Positions 1-10,900 of a DNA stretch of 64,000 nucleotides are shown in pieces. The stretch lies in the NCBI RefSeq assembly GCF_014898055.3, contig NW_023602073.1, positions 17,035,784 through 17,099,783 of the forward strand, read 5' to 3'. The notes under the pieces were generated by a model. That model saw nothing but the letters and a program-made list of their open reading frames with translations, did not search any database and was not told the DNA's origin. Made by a program: the position numbers and the translations under genes. The DNA comes from Talpa occidentalis. Taxonomy: Eukaryota; Chordata; Mammalia; Eulipotyphla; Talpidae. Numbering within the stretch: the stretch's first letter is position 1; every line of letters starts with the position of its first letter.

Positions 1-1110
1 AGCCCCCAGAAGTGGGTCTGGAAAAGGAACACAGCTAGTCTGACTGGAGGGAGTGAAGAGCAGGTAATGAGGGTGTCCTTGCTGGGGTGGGAGAGGGTCT
101 GCCTGGGGAGCAGAGGAGGTGGAGGGGGCAGGCCAGGCTGGTGCTGAGCCAGAGAACCCTCCCTCCCCCTGCAGCTTCCTCTGCAGTGACTGTGGTGATG
201 CTGGTGGAAGATGAAAAAGTAGCATGATAAAGTCAACATTTCCCTGCTCCCTCAGATGGTTTGAGAACGAGGAGGAGAAGGTGAACTCGGGAAGCCCCCG
301 GCCTCCAGCACAGCCCTGCCCTGGGAGGGCCTGATCAGGCCCTGGAGGGTCACGGGTGTCTTTCAGGGGAGTCTCCAGACACGGGGCGGGGCCGGCAGCG
401 CCAGGAAGTGGAGATGTGGTTCCCCCTCAAGCGGGGTGCAGTTGGACCACAAATCTCTTCCTCCCCTGCACCTCCCCTCTATGTCCCCCCAGCCCCCCCC
501 TTCCGGCCTGAGTCACCGCTCCCAGCAGGCCCTGCGGGGACTTCCGGGTGGCCCTGAGCTCTGGAGGACTGTGGTCTCCAGCCCGGGAGATGCTGCTTCT
601 GCAGGTGCCAGGTACAGGTGGGCGGGAGGGAGAGTGTGTGCCCAGGTGTGGGCAGAGCCCGCTCCCTCCCCTTCTCCTGCCTTCCCCCTCTCTCCCTCTC
701 CCTCTCCCACTCACCCTTCCCCTTCCTCCTTCCCCCTCCCCTCACTTGTCCCCTCCCCCTCGCCTCTCCAGCTCCCTGTATTGCCCTCCCTCTCCCTCTC
801 CTACCTTCTGCTCTCCCTCCCCCTCCCCCTCCCCCTCCCTCATACCCCCCATTCCCCCCTTGCCCCTCTGCTGTCTCTCCTCCACCCCTCCCTCTTGCTC
901 CCCCTCCCAGGCCCCTTCCAATCTCTCCCCTGTCTCCCTTCCCCCCCTCTGCCATCTGCTCTCCCTCCTGCCCCCTCCACTTCTGGTATCCCAACCCCTC
1001 CCCTAGCTCTTCCCCTCCCCCTCCTGAACTCTCTCCCCTCCCCCTTCTACTCACCCCCCTTGCCTTCCCTAGCTACTTTTGTAAATAAAACTCCCCCCCA
1101 CCCCTCCTCA
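1..1110 (+). promoter_or_regulatory. Decayed copy of the TRIM38-like promoter / first-exon region (unit A)
   Basis: This stretch is a diverged copy of about 53,870-54,850, the CpG-island promoter of unit E. Both share the phrases around 'tctggaaaagga', 'agctagtctgactgg', the run near 'cagcttcctctgcagtgac' and the 'gatgctggtggaagatga' block. CpG content is much lower here than in unit E, and the first-exon donor area around 600-620 is altered. I infer a methylated or inactive remnant of the unit A promoter. Long open frames crossing it come from pyrimidine-rich composition and are not coding. Confidence 0.6.
655..1080. repeat. Pyrimidine-rich (CCCCTCC-like) low-complexity tract
   Basis: About 420 bases consist almost only of C and T on this strand, as degenerate units of CCCTCC, CTCTCC and CCCCTT. 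The matching place in unit E (about 54,680-54,800) is shorter and less pure, so the tract expanded here. It explains the long proline/serine/leucine open frames on this strand and the glycine/arginine frames on the other. Confidence 0.85.
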
Positions 1111-1282
1111 TTCTCTCCATATGTTTCCAGCTGTTATTTCTCCTCATGTTCTTTCTGTCCTGTACACAGGGCGGGCGGGTGGTGCAGCTCACAGATACCC
1201 TGGTCATTTCTTGGTTTTATTTTCTTTCGGTTTCATTTTCTAGAGTTTTGTTGCTGTGCCTTCTACCTCATTTTGGTTTTTT
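1110..1282 (-). mobile_element. Probable old L1 fragment
   Basis: The text resembles the antisense L1 stretch at 51,340-51,655 (ttcagctgttacttc..., tttcattttctag..., ccttc..ctaatt). Both look like L1 on the minus strand. The match is by eye and weak. Confidence 0.35.
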
Positions 1283-1575
1283 GTTGTTTTTTTTTTTTTT
1301 TTCATATTTTTAAACATTTGTTTATTTATGCATACAAGAACTGGGGTACAGGCTAGAGGTGGAGGGGGAGGTGAGAGGATTCACCAGAGACAGAGTGGGG
1401 AACAAAACAGGCAGACTGACTGAAATACACTTCTGGGGGCAGTGGCCAGGGAGACAGAAGAGGTCTGCTGCACCAGGTGGGTAGCTCCCTGGCTGGGGAT
1501 CGAAGTCTTGCTGCACAGGCTGGGGACAGCTTCTTAGGTTGCTTCTTAACTTACTCTTGCGCCACCAGGGAGGCC
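1280..1575 (-). mobile_element. tRNA-derived SINE (Rhin-1 type), minus strand
   Basis: Read on the minus strand, the element starts with the GGCCTCCCTGGTGGC head, has a tRNA-like B box region, and ends in the TAAATAAA tail. On the plus strand it shows as poly-T, 'tttatttatgcatacaagaac', then the reversed head '...gccaccagggaggcc' at its right end. Confidence 0.9.
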
Positions 1576-1675
1576 TGCCTTCCGCTTCTTAATTTGTTTT
1601 CCAAAAATAAAATCAATTATTAGTCACACTCATTTACCTTTACATCCGATGCCAGACTTACCTTTTCTACAGTCT

Positions 1676-1757
1676 TTTATTTATTTTGAAGATATATTGA
1701 TTTATGTATACAAGAACTGGGGTACAGGCCAGAGGTGGGGGGTGTGAGAAGATGTAT
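1676..1757 (-). mobile_element. Truncated SINE (same family)
   Basis: Only the 3' part is present ('tacaagaactggggtacagg' followed by 'ccagaggtgg'). The tRNA-like half is missing. Confidence 0.75.
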
Positions 1758-1762
1758 GGGTT

Positions 1763-1962
1763 TATTTCTAGGCTATTGTATTTCAGTGATCTACATGTAT
1801 ATCTTTATGCTAACACTTTTAAATAGTCTTGACCATTGTAGCCATGTACCTTTGAAATTGCACCTGTGACTCTTGCAAGGTTGATCTCTGTCAAGATTAT
1901 TCTGACTATCCTGGATTCCTGGATTTTTCAATGAATTTTAGGATGATTTGGCTGATGTTACA
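1763..1962 (-). mobile_element. L1 ORF2 fragment, minus strand
   Basis: The order 'tattgtatttcagtgatcta', 'tctttatgc', 'cttgaccattgtagc', 'attctgactatcctggattc', 'gaattttaggatgatttggc' follows the antisense of a conserved part of L1 ORF2. It is heavily mutated with no usable frame. Confidence 0.6.
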
Positions 1963-2524
1963 AAGACAAAAACAAAATAAAACAGCAAAGTAACAACAAC
2001 AGCAAAAAAGAACCACAGCTTTTATATATAGGGAGTGCCCTGAAACTGTGTGATGCTTAGGGAAGCATGGTCAGCTTCACAGTATGAACCCGCAGTGTGT
2101 GGACATGGAATGTCTCCTCACGTATTTGGTCAATTTCATTTATTTGAAAGATGTTCAGTTTACAGTCCACTGGATGTTCGTTTAAATCTCTGCGTTTTGT
2201 GACAGAAGATTCTTGCTCACTATGTAGTCACATTTTTCGATTACTACAAATGAAGGGCATCATTTCTACTGTGTCCCACTTCTGTTGGCAAGCTGAGACA
2301 CAACACACAGGCAAAGCCACTAGATTCCTCCTCATGTGTAGAGTCTGACCCTGATATTTTTTCATTTCTGAGTTTTACAGTCCAAGTTAACTTCTTCATT
2401 GTAACTGCCAGAAATCACAGTGTAGAGGGGCTTGCAGTGAATTTGGGACTGTGCTTTGTGGTGAAGGTAGTGACCAAATCTAGGCCAACGTTTTAAAAAA
2501 AAAACTGCTAACGTGGGTTTGTAT
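1963..2524. other. Intron-like sequence, no feature seen
   Basis: No gene or clear repeat. The block at about 2,370-2,520 recurs at about 55,360-55,500 upstream of the matching 5'UTR exon of unit E, so it belongs to the first intron of the duplicated TRIM unit. Confidence 0.5.
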
Positions 2525-2552
2525 GGTGTGTGTGTGTGTGTGTGTGTGTGTT
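2525..2552. repeat. (TG)n microsatellite
   Basis: A run of about 13 TG units. The same locus in unit E (55,499-55,540) carries a longer run, so the microsatellite predates the duplication. Confidence 0.95.
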
Positions 2553-2645
2553 TTATGGGAGGCAGTGAGGGTGGCCATGGAATCTGAAAGTGGTCAGAAC
2601 TTGCTTTTAATGGCTTCCCCTTGTCTCTCTCTCTCTCTTTCACAG

Positions 2646-2681
2646 ACCACAGGCCCCACCTCAGAAGATCCAGGTCATAAG
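2646..2681 (+). other. 5'UTR exon of unit A (36 nt)
   Basis: A pyrimidine-rich tract and 'cacag' precede the exon, and a 'gtgagtgg' donor follows. The exon itself is nearly identical to 55,626-55,661 in unit E, one base differing, with both splice sites kept. It contains no start codon. Its position between the promoter region and the RING exon fits a leader exon of a TRIM gene. Confidence 0.6.
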
Positions 2682-3881
2682 GTGAGTGGAGGCCACCACT
2701 CCAGCCCGGGGTCATTGGACAGAGCTTCTGTGCAGGAGTGCAGTGCCCCTTGGCACCGAGAGAAGGCTGATACATCCTGGGGCAAGGGACTGGGGATTAA
2801 CCCATCAAGGATCAAAGTCTCTAGAAGAAATTCTCTGTGGAGGCAGAGGGTCATCCTGATCTTTGAGGGGCGGAGCCTGATAAGTAATTTAGTTGAATTC
2901 CAGTGTTTCATTCAGAGCACTGTCACTTCACAGAACAGCTTGCTGAAGTTTCCCCATTTCCACTGTCTCCCCACAACCCACAGCAGGGAGGGGGGGCACA
3001 CTATGTTCCCTGAGCAGGGGCTGGGGGAGGAGGCCCCTTAGCTCCTGTTCCTGCTCTCCTGTCCGGCTCTCAGATGCGGGTTGTGAGAATCTAGGGGGTC
3101 CAGTCCCTAATGTCCCAACCAGACCTGTCCCCCACTGCTTCCCACCTACCCACGCCTTGGTGGTGCCAACCCTGGATTCCCCTCCCTTGCTCTGGGGACA
3201 AGTCATGGTTCAGAAGGGACAGGTGTCTCCCGGGGTGTCCTGGAGCTCGGCCCCAGCACCACCTCATCTTCCCACTGTTTCCAGTTCTGTTTCTCTCCCC
3301 TTGCCACAAACGACAGAAGGACAAAAAGCTTTGCATTGTCTTGTTGAGTTTATTATCATCCACTTCGGGAAACTGTTTATTTTGTCCTGTGGGTGTGTGA
3401 GTTGGGGCAGGAGACCCGGGAGTGTGGAGGTCAGTAGGGTCAGATATACTTTGTCTCACTGGAATCCCGCACAGACCCCCGTCCTAAGTGGCCCTACTGC
3501 TCACAGAGAAACGGTTCGGGCCACTGATTCTCTGGACATTCAGTCCAGTAGGAAAGAGTCTCACTCCCTCTCACTGAGATCTCTCTCCGGCTGCAACGTT
3601 TGTGAGTCATGTCCTCTCTTCTCTGTCTCTCTCAGCTCCTCCCCAAGGAGAGTCTCTGCTGTGAGGGGACGTGGTGTGTCTGGGTGTGATGGAGCCTTAT
3701 CCCTGGGCTGACATGACGCCAGTGACACATAGCTCATGGGGCTGAAAAGCTGAAATTTAAATACTATCACTTTTCAATAACTTCTATTTTAGTGGTCAGA
3801 TGTGATGGGGATCAGTGTTTGTACAAGGCATCCACAGGGCGAGCATCTTCCAAATCCTCAAAAGTTTTCTTTTCCAACTAG
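2682..3881 (+). other. Intron between leader exon and exon 1 (unit A)
   Basis: The stretch aligns along its whole length with 55,662-56,860 of unit E (shared landmarks near 3,320, 3,400 and 3,660). No repeats or genes were seen. Long open frames differ between the two copies and are not supported. Confidence 0.55.
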
Positions 3882-3997
3882 ATTTCCAGGCTTGGGAGAT
3901 AGAAAAGCCCAGGTCACCTGCATGTCCTTCAGTGTGAAGAATTGTGTCTACTTCATCTCTGCCTCTCACCTCGACTTGGAGCTTTACAGGAAGATCC

Positions 3998-4453
3998 ATG
4001 GCCTCAGCCCCAACTAACAAGAGGAAGAGAGAGGAAGCAACATGCTCCATCTGCCAGCAGCCCATGACAGAGCCTGTGAGCTTCGACTGTGGGCACAGCT
4101 TCTGCCACCAGTGCATAGAGGGCAGCATTGAAGAGCAACAAGAGACATCAGGGGAACAACCAGGGATATCAGGGGTGCAACCAGGGAGGAAGAGACCGAG
4201 ATGGGGGAGATGGGCCTCTGACTATCGTTTGCTTCGGGCATCAATGCGTGAGGAAGTTATCGGGCATTTAGATGAATACATCAATGCAGCTGGCAAGGAG
4301 TTAGAGGGTGAGAGGCTGTGTGAGGAACATGGGGAGAAGCTGTGCCTGTACTGTGAGGACACCGGGCAGCTCATCTGCAGTGGCTGTGCACAGTGCCCCG
4401 AGCACAGCGGACACAACCATGTCCTTGCTGAAGATTTGTGTCTGCGCTCCAAG
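3998..4453 (+). CDS. TRIM38-like exon 1, unit A: half RING plus intact B-box
   Basis: This is the RING/B-box exon of a TRIM protein, a family of E3 ubiquitin ligases; TRIM38 tunes innate immune signalling in the cytoplasm. The start ATG (MASAPTNKRKREEATC) sits in a good context and matches the TRIM38 start. The exon runs 152 codons to an 'AAG|gtgagtg' donor, phase 0. The splice acceptor is near 3,881 (tttccaactag). The first RING zinc ligands are present (C16, C19, C31, H33, C36, C39), but the last C-x2-C pair is absent; residues 50-63 are two heptads (TSGEQPG, ISGVQPG) and a basic stretch follows. The B-box is complete (C108, H111, C119, D121, C127, C130, H136, H139). The frame is open, but without the second zinc site I infer no normal E3 activity. 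The in-frame codon upstream at 3,944 is GTG, not a start. TRIM38-like is the closest family by eye. Confidence 0.75.
4145..4186 (+). repeat. Heptad minisatellite, 2 units, inside exon 1 of unit A
   Basis: Two 21-nt units encode TSGEQPG and ISGVQPG exactly where the second half of the RING should be. Related arrays of 3 and 13 units occur in units C (37,837) and D (45,242). Confidence 0.8.
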
Positions 4454-5351
4454 GTGAGTGAGGGCCCCGATCCTTCAACGGCACGTGATCTGAGGCTGAA
4501 CTCCCAGATCTAAGGTTGTTTAGGCTGAAACTCAAGAATGTGATCCGGAATGAAACTTTCATCATCTCATTCTTTGGAAATTAGTTCATGTTAGTTCCCA
4601 AAACACATTCCTATGGTCCATATGGACTTTCATAGGATGGGGAGAGTCTCCTCCATGTTCACTCTCGCTGTGATGCCCCCTGCTGGAGAATACAGTTGTC
4701 CAAACACACACTGGCATGTTTTATCTTAACATGTGTATAAGTTAGAGTAACCACAATGTGCAAGGACGTGTGACAAATTCAAAAAACAAGCACAGAGACC
4801 ACTAGATTTTATTTCTCCTGCAGTCTGTGAGACTAAACCAATCAGCAAAAGAAAACTCCCTGGAGTTCCTTCCTGTAGGTTTGGACCCCACCATTTGGGA
4901 GTGAATCCAGGGAGCTTCCTAGATGAGAGTCCTGATGGACACAGACCACTCTCCACGTAGAAGAGGTGGAGAAAGGCTTCTTTTAGATGGTTACTGTCTT
5001 GTTCTGGGTGCAGCGTTTCCTGGTGAGGCTGTAGAGGTCCATATAGCTCCACCTGAGGGTCAGCACATGAGGTTCAAGATGCCGGTAGTCACAGCCCTTG
5101 GGCAGGTTAGTTACCCCTTCCCCAGACTCTGATTCTACAGCAGACATGATGGCAGCCATCCTGCCATGAGCCCTGGGAATTAGGGGTCACCTGTATCACT
5201 GCACATGGTCCTCGGGGCACTTATACTGAACGTGTAAGGATTCAGTGATATTTCATGTCATTCTAGTGTCTTGGAAGGCAGGGATTCCTCTCAGGAACAA
5301 AATCAATCTGTCATCTTAACTGTATTTTCTTCTTCACCCACTTTTGATCAG
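4454..5351 (+). other. Intron 1 (unit A); left part of the repeated exon-2 module
   Basis: The segment from about 4,590 ('ttcccaaaacacattcc') to exon 2 recurs before every exon-2 copy (near 13,985, 18,190, 23,811, 27,620, 30,286 and 38,290) and in units D and E before PRY-SPRY. No other element is inside it. Confidence 0.7.
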
Positions 5352-5447
5352 AAAAAACTCCAGGAAGCTGTGACAAAACTGAGAGAACTGTTACACCAGT
5401 CTAGGAGTATGAAGTTGAGCACAAGAGAACAAACAAGGGAATGGCAG
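5352..5447 (+). CDS. TRIM coiled-coil exon 2 (96 nt), unit A
   Basis: The exon is exactly 96 nt, the standard size of the second coding exon in TRIM genes, with acceptor 'tttgatcag' and donor 'gtaagaa', phase 0 at both ends. It encodes 32 residues beginning KKLQEAVTKLRELL, a heptad-rich helix matching the start of the TRIM38 coiled coil, which drives dimerisation. It splices in frame from exon 1 (phase 0). The coding frame is intact. Confidence 0.8.
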
Positions 5448-5572
5448 GTAAGAATTTGAGGCTTTTCTATCCTAGAACATACACGGAAGGCGTGGTTGGA
5501 CAAAGCATAAACTTGATTATTTATTCTCACCAGCCCATGAGAAATAGATGACAGCCAAAGAACATGCTTTAT

Positions 5573-5895
5573 TTTTTTTTTTTTTTTAACATTTTTTTTT
5601 AATAGAGGCATGTTTTTTATTTATTTGTTTGTTTGTTTGTTTTGTTTATACATGCACTGGGTACAGTCAGAAGCGCGGGAGGGTGAGAGAATTCACAGAG
5701 CCAGAGCGGGGAGCAGAGCAGGCAGAAGGACCGAGGTACACTGCTGAGGGGAGCAGTGGGCGGCAGGAGAGGTCTGCGCGCCATGTGGGACCCTCCTCCG
5801 GTGGCAGGGGAGCAGCCGGGGATCGAACCGGCGCCGCAGAGGCCGCGGGCAGCTTCGCAACCCAACGCTCAACCGCTGCGCCACCAGGGAGGCCC
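5573..5895 (-). mobile_element. SINE (Rhin-1 type), minus strand, full length
   Basis: The long copy has a complete tRNA-like head at its right end and poly-T on the left. It is flanked by a duplication of 'aacatgctttattttt', so the insertion is fairly recent. Insertion was in intron 2 of unit A. Confidence 0.95.
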
Positions 5896-7167
5896 GAACA
5901 TGCTTTATTTTTATGTCCCTAGTGTCTATGTGAATTTCTCTGTATTTTTCAGCCTTATAATAGTGATTGGTTCAGATGCCCAGCGCCTCAGCCTGTAGAG
6001 ACAGAATTTTGATCTTTCTTGCATAGAACATCCTAGACTGGGTTTCATGGCAAAAATGCCTTAGATTAAAGAATTGAAATTTTAAATAACTTCATGACTT
6101 GAAGACCTCAAACATATCACTTTGGCACATTCATCACATACAAGGTTTGATTTGCCCCCCACATAGTCTCCCCCATGTTCCTCAAACCATTCTTTGTGAG
6201 CAGTGAGAACAGGGTCCCTCCAGGTGAGCTCATGTTCCTGCCACTCATGAGGCTGGCGATGAGGACAGAGCTGCTGCAGCTCATGTGCACTGGGGGTGTC
6301 TGAGACTTTCCATAGCTGCCCCTCTCCTGGGAAGAGAACCCAGCCTTGAGTGAAAGATTGAGGTCACCCCTCAGTTGGCAGTTAGTGCTCCAGACTATTT
6401 AGTCATTCTCCTCTCTCAGGGGTGTCTTCCAGCCTCTGCTCTAATCCCTTGTGTGTGGGTGTTAAAGTTCATACTCAAGGGACAGTCACATGTCCCTCAT
6501 TTTAGGGTCTTGGGTAGTGGGGAGAACCTCCATTGTTACAGATATGAAGGGAAACCACGTCAGTGCCAGAGTTCAAGGTGCTGTCTCCTTGTCCAGTTCT
6601 TGCTGATCGGTGGCCTTGATCACAATATCTCAGTCACGGCCACACTGCGTGAGCTGATAGTGTAGCCATGGAAACTGCAGTTCTGTATCTGCCCAATTAG
6701 AGTGAGTCCCAACAGATGGGTGGTTTGCTTTCCAGTGGTCGTAAAGTCATGGATGGTAAAAGGACTCTGGCTGGGGGATGCTTATTTCTGGTAACTATGA
6801 TCACATTCTGTGCCCCAGACCTCCCCTCGAAGTACAGGGAAGTCACCTACCAGCCTTGCTTGGTGATGTTCATCCAAAGCCTTCCCTTCACACACTCCCT
6901 CAGAAATGGAGATTTACACATCCCTGTGCCTGGTGGAGAGCAGGTGGGAGAGGAACAAAGGTGATGGTGTTTAGTGGGTGGGTTTCATGTGGGAAGGATG
7001 AAGTACTTGTGCCGATGGAGAGTGGAGATGGCAGCACCACAGTGTGAAGCTGATGACAATAAAGAGAATTATGACAGCCTCCCTGTTGATTCAGCAGAAC
7101 ATGGCTTTGGATCCTCCTCTACCTCCAAGGACTCATGTGAATAGTGTCAATATAGCTGAACAGATTT

Positions 7168-7205
<38 letters not shown>

Positions 7206-7540
7206 TGGGGGCATAGGGAGAGTGTTAAACAAATCATAAAATTCCCCATGTTCCCCATCTAACATATTCTACTTACTGGCATCAACATCACACTGTGGAG
7301 CCCCCATCCCCACTCTCCATCTGTACAAAGGGTTGCTCTTCCCAACCTAAAACTCTCCGCAGTAAACAGTGTCCCCGTGTCCCTTCTGTCACCTTCTGGT
7401 CCCCCATTCCATATTCTGTTTTTAAATCCTACTAGCTCATGAAAATATTGTCCTTTTCTCTCTGACTGAAGTGTCTCCCCGGCTTATCCATGTTGTAGCA
7501 CAGCAGTTTCCTGTCTTTAAGGGTGACTATTCTGGCAGCT
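5896..7540 (+). other. Intron 2 (unit A) with conserved block and (TG)n
   Basis: A block at about 6,180-6,320 is well conserved in all modules (near 15,240, 20,150, 29,985 and 31,375). A (TG)n run of about 16 units lies at 7,172-7,204. No coding exon is recognisable, and the expected 231-nt coiled-coil exon was not found. Confidence 0.55.
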
Positions 7541-7821
7541 TGTCATGAGGGAGCAGGAGCACTCAGAGAGGAGGAAGGAAGTTCTTTATTTACACTGACA
7601 GCTTCACACCAGCAGCCTGGAGGAGATCTCTCTCCACAATCTGAGCCCCAGCAACTAGGTTACAGAGTATTTATTAAGTAAATCAAGGAACACAGCAGCT
7701 GGGGATGCGTGACTCAGGGCGCGTGTGGCCTGGAGGGCGCTTCTCCGTTGTTCCCTGAAATTCTCAGTCTACAGGCTCTGTCCCGACTTCAGCTCATCCA
7801 CAGTCATCCTGACATTGTCCA
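7541..7821 (-). mobile_element. 3' LTR of class I ERV, copy 1
   Basis: TG...CA ends (tgtcatgagg ... cattgtcca). Read on the minus strand, the LTR follows a purine tract (plus strand 'cttcatttccccc') and carries an AATAAA signal (plus 'ctttattt'). Flanks match those of copies 2-4, so the insertion predates duplication of the TRIM units. Confidence 0.75.
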
Positions 7822-9290
7822 CTTCATTTCCCCCTTTTTAATTTTTATTCCATCATATCTTTGATGCATAGATCTCAGGGTACAGCCTTCGAAGACAGTT
7901 TTTTTAGGGTTCCAGTGTGTGTGAAAGAAACTACAGTCAGTCACCAGGCACTGCACAGTGTACCGTTTTTGTTTCGTCTTCCTGGACTTTCTGACCTCCC
8001 CTCGGGTGTATGTGTTGGTTAGTACTTAGAATTTACTGTCCTTGTCTCAGAAGCCTCTTTAAGTCTCCTGAAGTCCCTGCCCCCACTGTCCCTGAAGCTG
8101 CCTACTTAACCCTGACTTGCCCTGGGGCTCCCTACCCCTTGTACAGATGGAGTCCCCCACTGCTGTTAGGACAGAGGGCGTTGATCTGACCAGTACCCGC
8201 CTCCTGCTGAAAATGGTTACGCTGTCGAGCAGTCAGGGCTCCACTGCAGGGCGGCGATCTAAGGGCCCTGGGAGGAAAGATGGTGGAGGCATCCTATCAG
8301 CCTCCATCTGAAGGACCATCAGACGTCTGCTGGCTTTGAGGTGACAGGAGATGATTCTGATGAGGGTGTTGAGGATGCAAGGCCCAAACAAAAAAATAAA
8401 CAAAAATTAGTGAGGGATCCAGCAAGAATAGCAACCAGGGCAGAAATTGGTTTCCAATAGAGGCCAAGAATGATTGTAGCCTACTAGGCTCTTGTCCTGC
8501 CTGTGATGCCATCTGTAATACAGATATTTTTTAATAACTTTAGGTTTTCTTTTATCTCACTGCAAGTGTTAAAGTGTCCTGGCTCAGGCTAGTCATCTCT
8601 AGGCCAGTCTAAGTAGAATGCAACAAGGAAGAGTACAAGGCCCCTGATTCACCAAGTAGGTTTTGGGTTTCTTTTTTTTTTTTGGCCTGCCACTTTTAGG
8701 TCATCTGATGCTTGTCTCACCTCTGGGCTTCTTTAGGAAATGTCTTCCGCTGTAGCTGGTTTCGTAGTCAGAGGTGGCTGATGGTCAAACCTGCCCTCCC
8801 ATCTTGGCCTGTGGTTTGGGCTGCCCCCCGTCTCTCTCAGAGAGAGGAACAGTCCCTCTTGCAGTGCCCTGTGCAGTGGCACTGAGGACACGACATGGGG
8901 GTGGCTTCTTCAGACACTCGTGGCTGAGGTGTCCCGGCTGCTGGCAGTAGAAGCAGGATAGCAGCCCCCGAACATGGTGAGGTCCCAAATGCCTGGGACA
9001 ATGTGGCCTTGCGGGAGTCTGAGGTGGTGGGAGGATGGCAGTGCCAGCTGCCATACTGGGCCCTTCTCTTGTCCTTCTCCCTATTTTTTCCTTTTTTTTT
9101 TTCCTCAGCCTGACCAGTCTCCTCCCTGTCAATGTAGGTCTCAAGACCATGTCCAGTCACTTGTCGTTTTACATTTTGTAGTGAGTCACTGTAGCACATA
9201 CACATTTGTTTTCCCTATGATCCCTCTCCCAAACCTGAACACTTTCTTTGCTTTCTTACTTTAACACTTGCTTTTGCTTTCTTTACTTTT
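7822..9290 (-). mobile_element. ERV internal remnant, copy 1: env TM end and gag nucleocapsid
   Basis: On the minus strand the order is gag nucleocapsid (about 9,205-8,785), then the env transmembrane end (about 8,512-8,297), then the LTR. The nucleocapsid has two CX2CX4HX4C zinc knuckles that lie in different frames, so it is frameshifted. The env part shows a hydrophobic membrane span and a Gly-Pro-Cys motif typical of gammaretroviral transmembrane subunits. Pol and most of env are missing. It is a defective fossil that cannot encode a working virus. Two knuckles suggest a HERV-H/W/F-like class I group. Confidence 0.7.
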
Positions 9291-10548
9291 CTTTTTTTTT
9301 TCTTTTTGGTTTTTAAATTTTGTATATTTTTTTATATTGTTTTTCATTTTCATATAATGTATGCATTTATACCTTGGTTATAGTCCCCATACAATTGCCA
9401 CCACCCTTGTTTTGCTCATACTCCCTTCTCCCCCACCTGGGGTGTGTCTCTGATTTATAGTTGCTTATTGATTTTGATTTTTACTTTATTATAATTAGTT
9501 TTTCCTGATCCCTTATTTAGGTTTTCTAAATTCCTGCTATGAGTGAGACCATCCGGAATTTTTCTTCTTCTTTCCGGTTTATTTCACTGAGCATGATCCA
9601 TTCCAGGTCCATCCATGTTGCTGCATATTGCATGTGTTTATCTTTTTTGATTGCTGAGTAATATTCCATGGTGTATATATACCAAATCTTCTTGATCCAG
9701 TCATCTATTTTTGGGCATTTGGGTTGTTTCCATAGCTTAGCTATTGTGAATAGTGCTGTGATAAACAAAGGGTTGCAGGTGCCCTTTTGATTTAATGTTT
9801 CTGTGTTCTTTGGGTAAATACCTAGGAGTGGAATTGCCGCATCGTATGGAAGCTCCATCTTTAGCAGGTTGAGGAATCTCCACACAGCTCTTCATAGTGG
9901 GTAGACCAGTTTGCATGATCACCAGCAGTGCAGGAGCGTTCCTTTTTCTCCACAACCTTGACAACATTTGTTGTTGCTAGTTTTTTAATATGTATGTAAG
10001 GTGGTATCTCATTGTAGTTTTGATTTGCATTTCCCTGATTACAAGTGATGCTGAATGTTTTTTCATATGCCTATTGGCCATTTGCATTTCCTCTTTGGAG
10101 AAGTTTCTTTTAAATTCTTCTGCGCATTTTTTGACTGAGTTGGTTACTTTGTTTTTGTTGAGTCTAGTCAGCTCTTTGTAGATTTTTGTGATCAGTCCTT
10201 TATCATTAGTGTTGTGTGCAAAAATTTTCTCCCAATCTGTGGGGTGTCTTTTTGTTTCCATTATTGTCTATTTTGCTATACAGAAGCTCTTTAACTTGTT
10301 GTTAACTAGCTGTTTATCTTTCCCATCACTATCACTGCTTTGGGTGATGTGTTTCTAAAGATGTTACTGAGGTCTATGTCATGTAGTGTTTCGCCTATTT
10401 TTTGTTGATGTATTTTATGGTTTCAGGACTTATGTCTAGTTCTTTAATCCATTTTGAGTTGGTTTTTGTACTTGGTGTGAGGTGGTACTCAGGCTTCATT
10501 CTTTTGCATGTAGTGACCCAGTTTTCCCAAACTTGCTTTTGTCTTTTC
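9291..10548 (-). mobile_element. L1 3' end (ORF2 C-terminus and 3'UTR), inserted in the ERV
   Basis: The minus-strand frame at 9,885-9,526 carries the hallmark L1 ORF2 C-terminal motif YTMEYYSAIKK, and frames further right continue ORF2 with frameshifts. Poly-T at about 9,293 is the tail. Other copies of this ERV (34,740 and 42,070) lack the insert, so it came after the duplication. It is 5' truncated and inactive. Confidence 0.9.
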
Positions 10549-10900
10549 ACTTCTTGCTTTGTCCTTTTAACACTTTGTTAAAATTTCTTTTCCTTGCTCA
10601 ATGTCAGACCTTCAACACTTGCTTTTGCTTTCTTTAAACACTCTCACTATCTTTTAGACTTTTAACACTTGCTTTTACCTTCTTACTTTTTCTAATATCC
10701 CTCATTCATACCTTGAAAATGTCCATATTAAATATTTTTTCTTTTAAATGCACATGTCACTTTATTTCATTTATGATTATGACAACCACTGTGTTTAGTA
10801 AGACATTGCAATAGCCATGATATTAATATCTCTTTGAATTAGATGACTTAGATGGAAACACATGTTTTTAAAGAGAACAGTTTTCCTTTTTTACAATTAG
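10549..10900 (-). mobile_element. ERV internal remnant continued (purine-rich gag part)
   Basis: The pyrimidine-rich plus strand with repeated 'aacacttgcttttgctttc' continues the ERV interrupted by the L1. It matches 34,880-35,120 and 42,420-42,680. Confidence 0.5.

Noticed and set aside
436..1356. 306-codon open frame (and overlapping ones on both strands)
   Set aside because: Product of the pyrimidine-rich low-complexity tract running into a SINE. There is no ATG-based or domain support.
3944..3997. N-terminal extension of exon 1 (VSTSSLPLT... before MASAP)
   Set aside because: The frame is open in units A, B and E, but the first codon is GTG, not ATG. The MASAP start matches TRIM38, so this is 5'UTR.
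6181..6310. Conserved intronic block considered as the missing 231-nt TRIM exon
   Set aside because: No frame shared by the copies resembles the TRIM38 coiled coil, and splice sites at suitable spacing are absent.
9526..10261. L1 ORF2 as a working gene
   Set aside because: Only the C-terminal part is present, with frameshifts. It is a 5'-truncated dead insertion.
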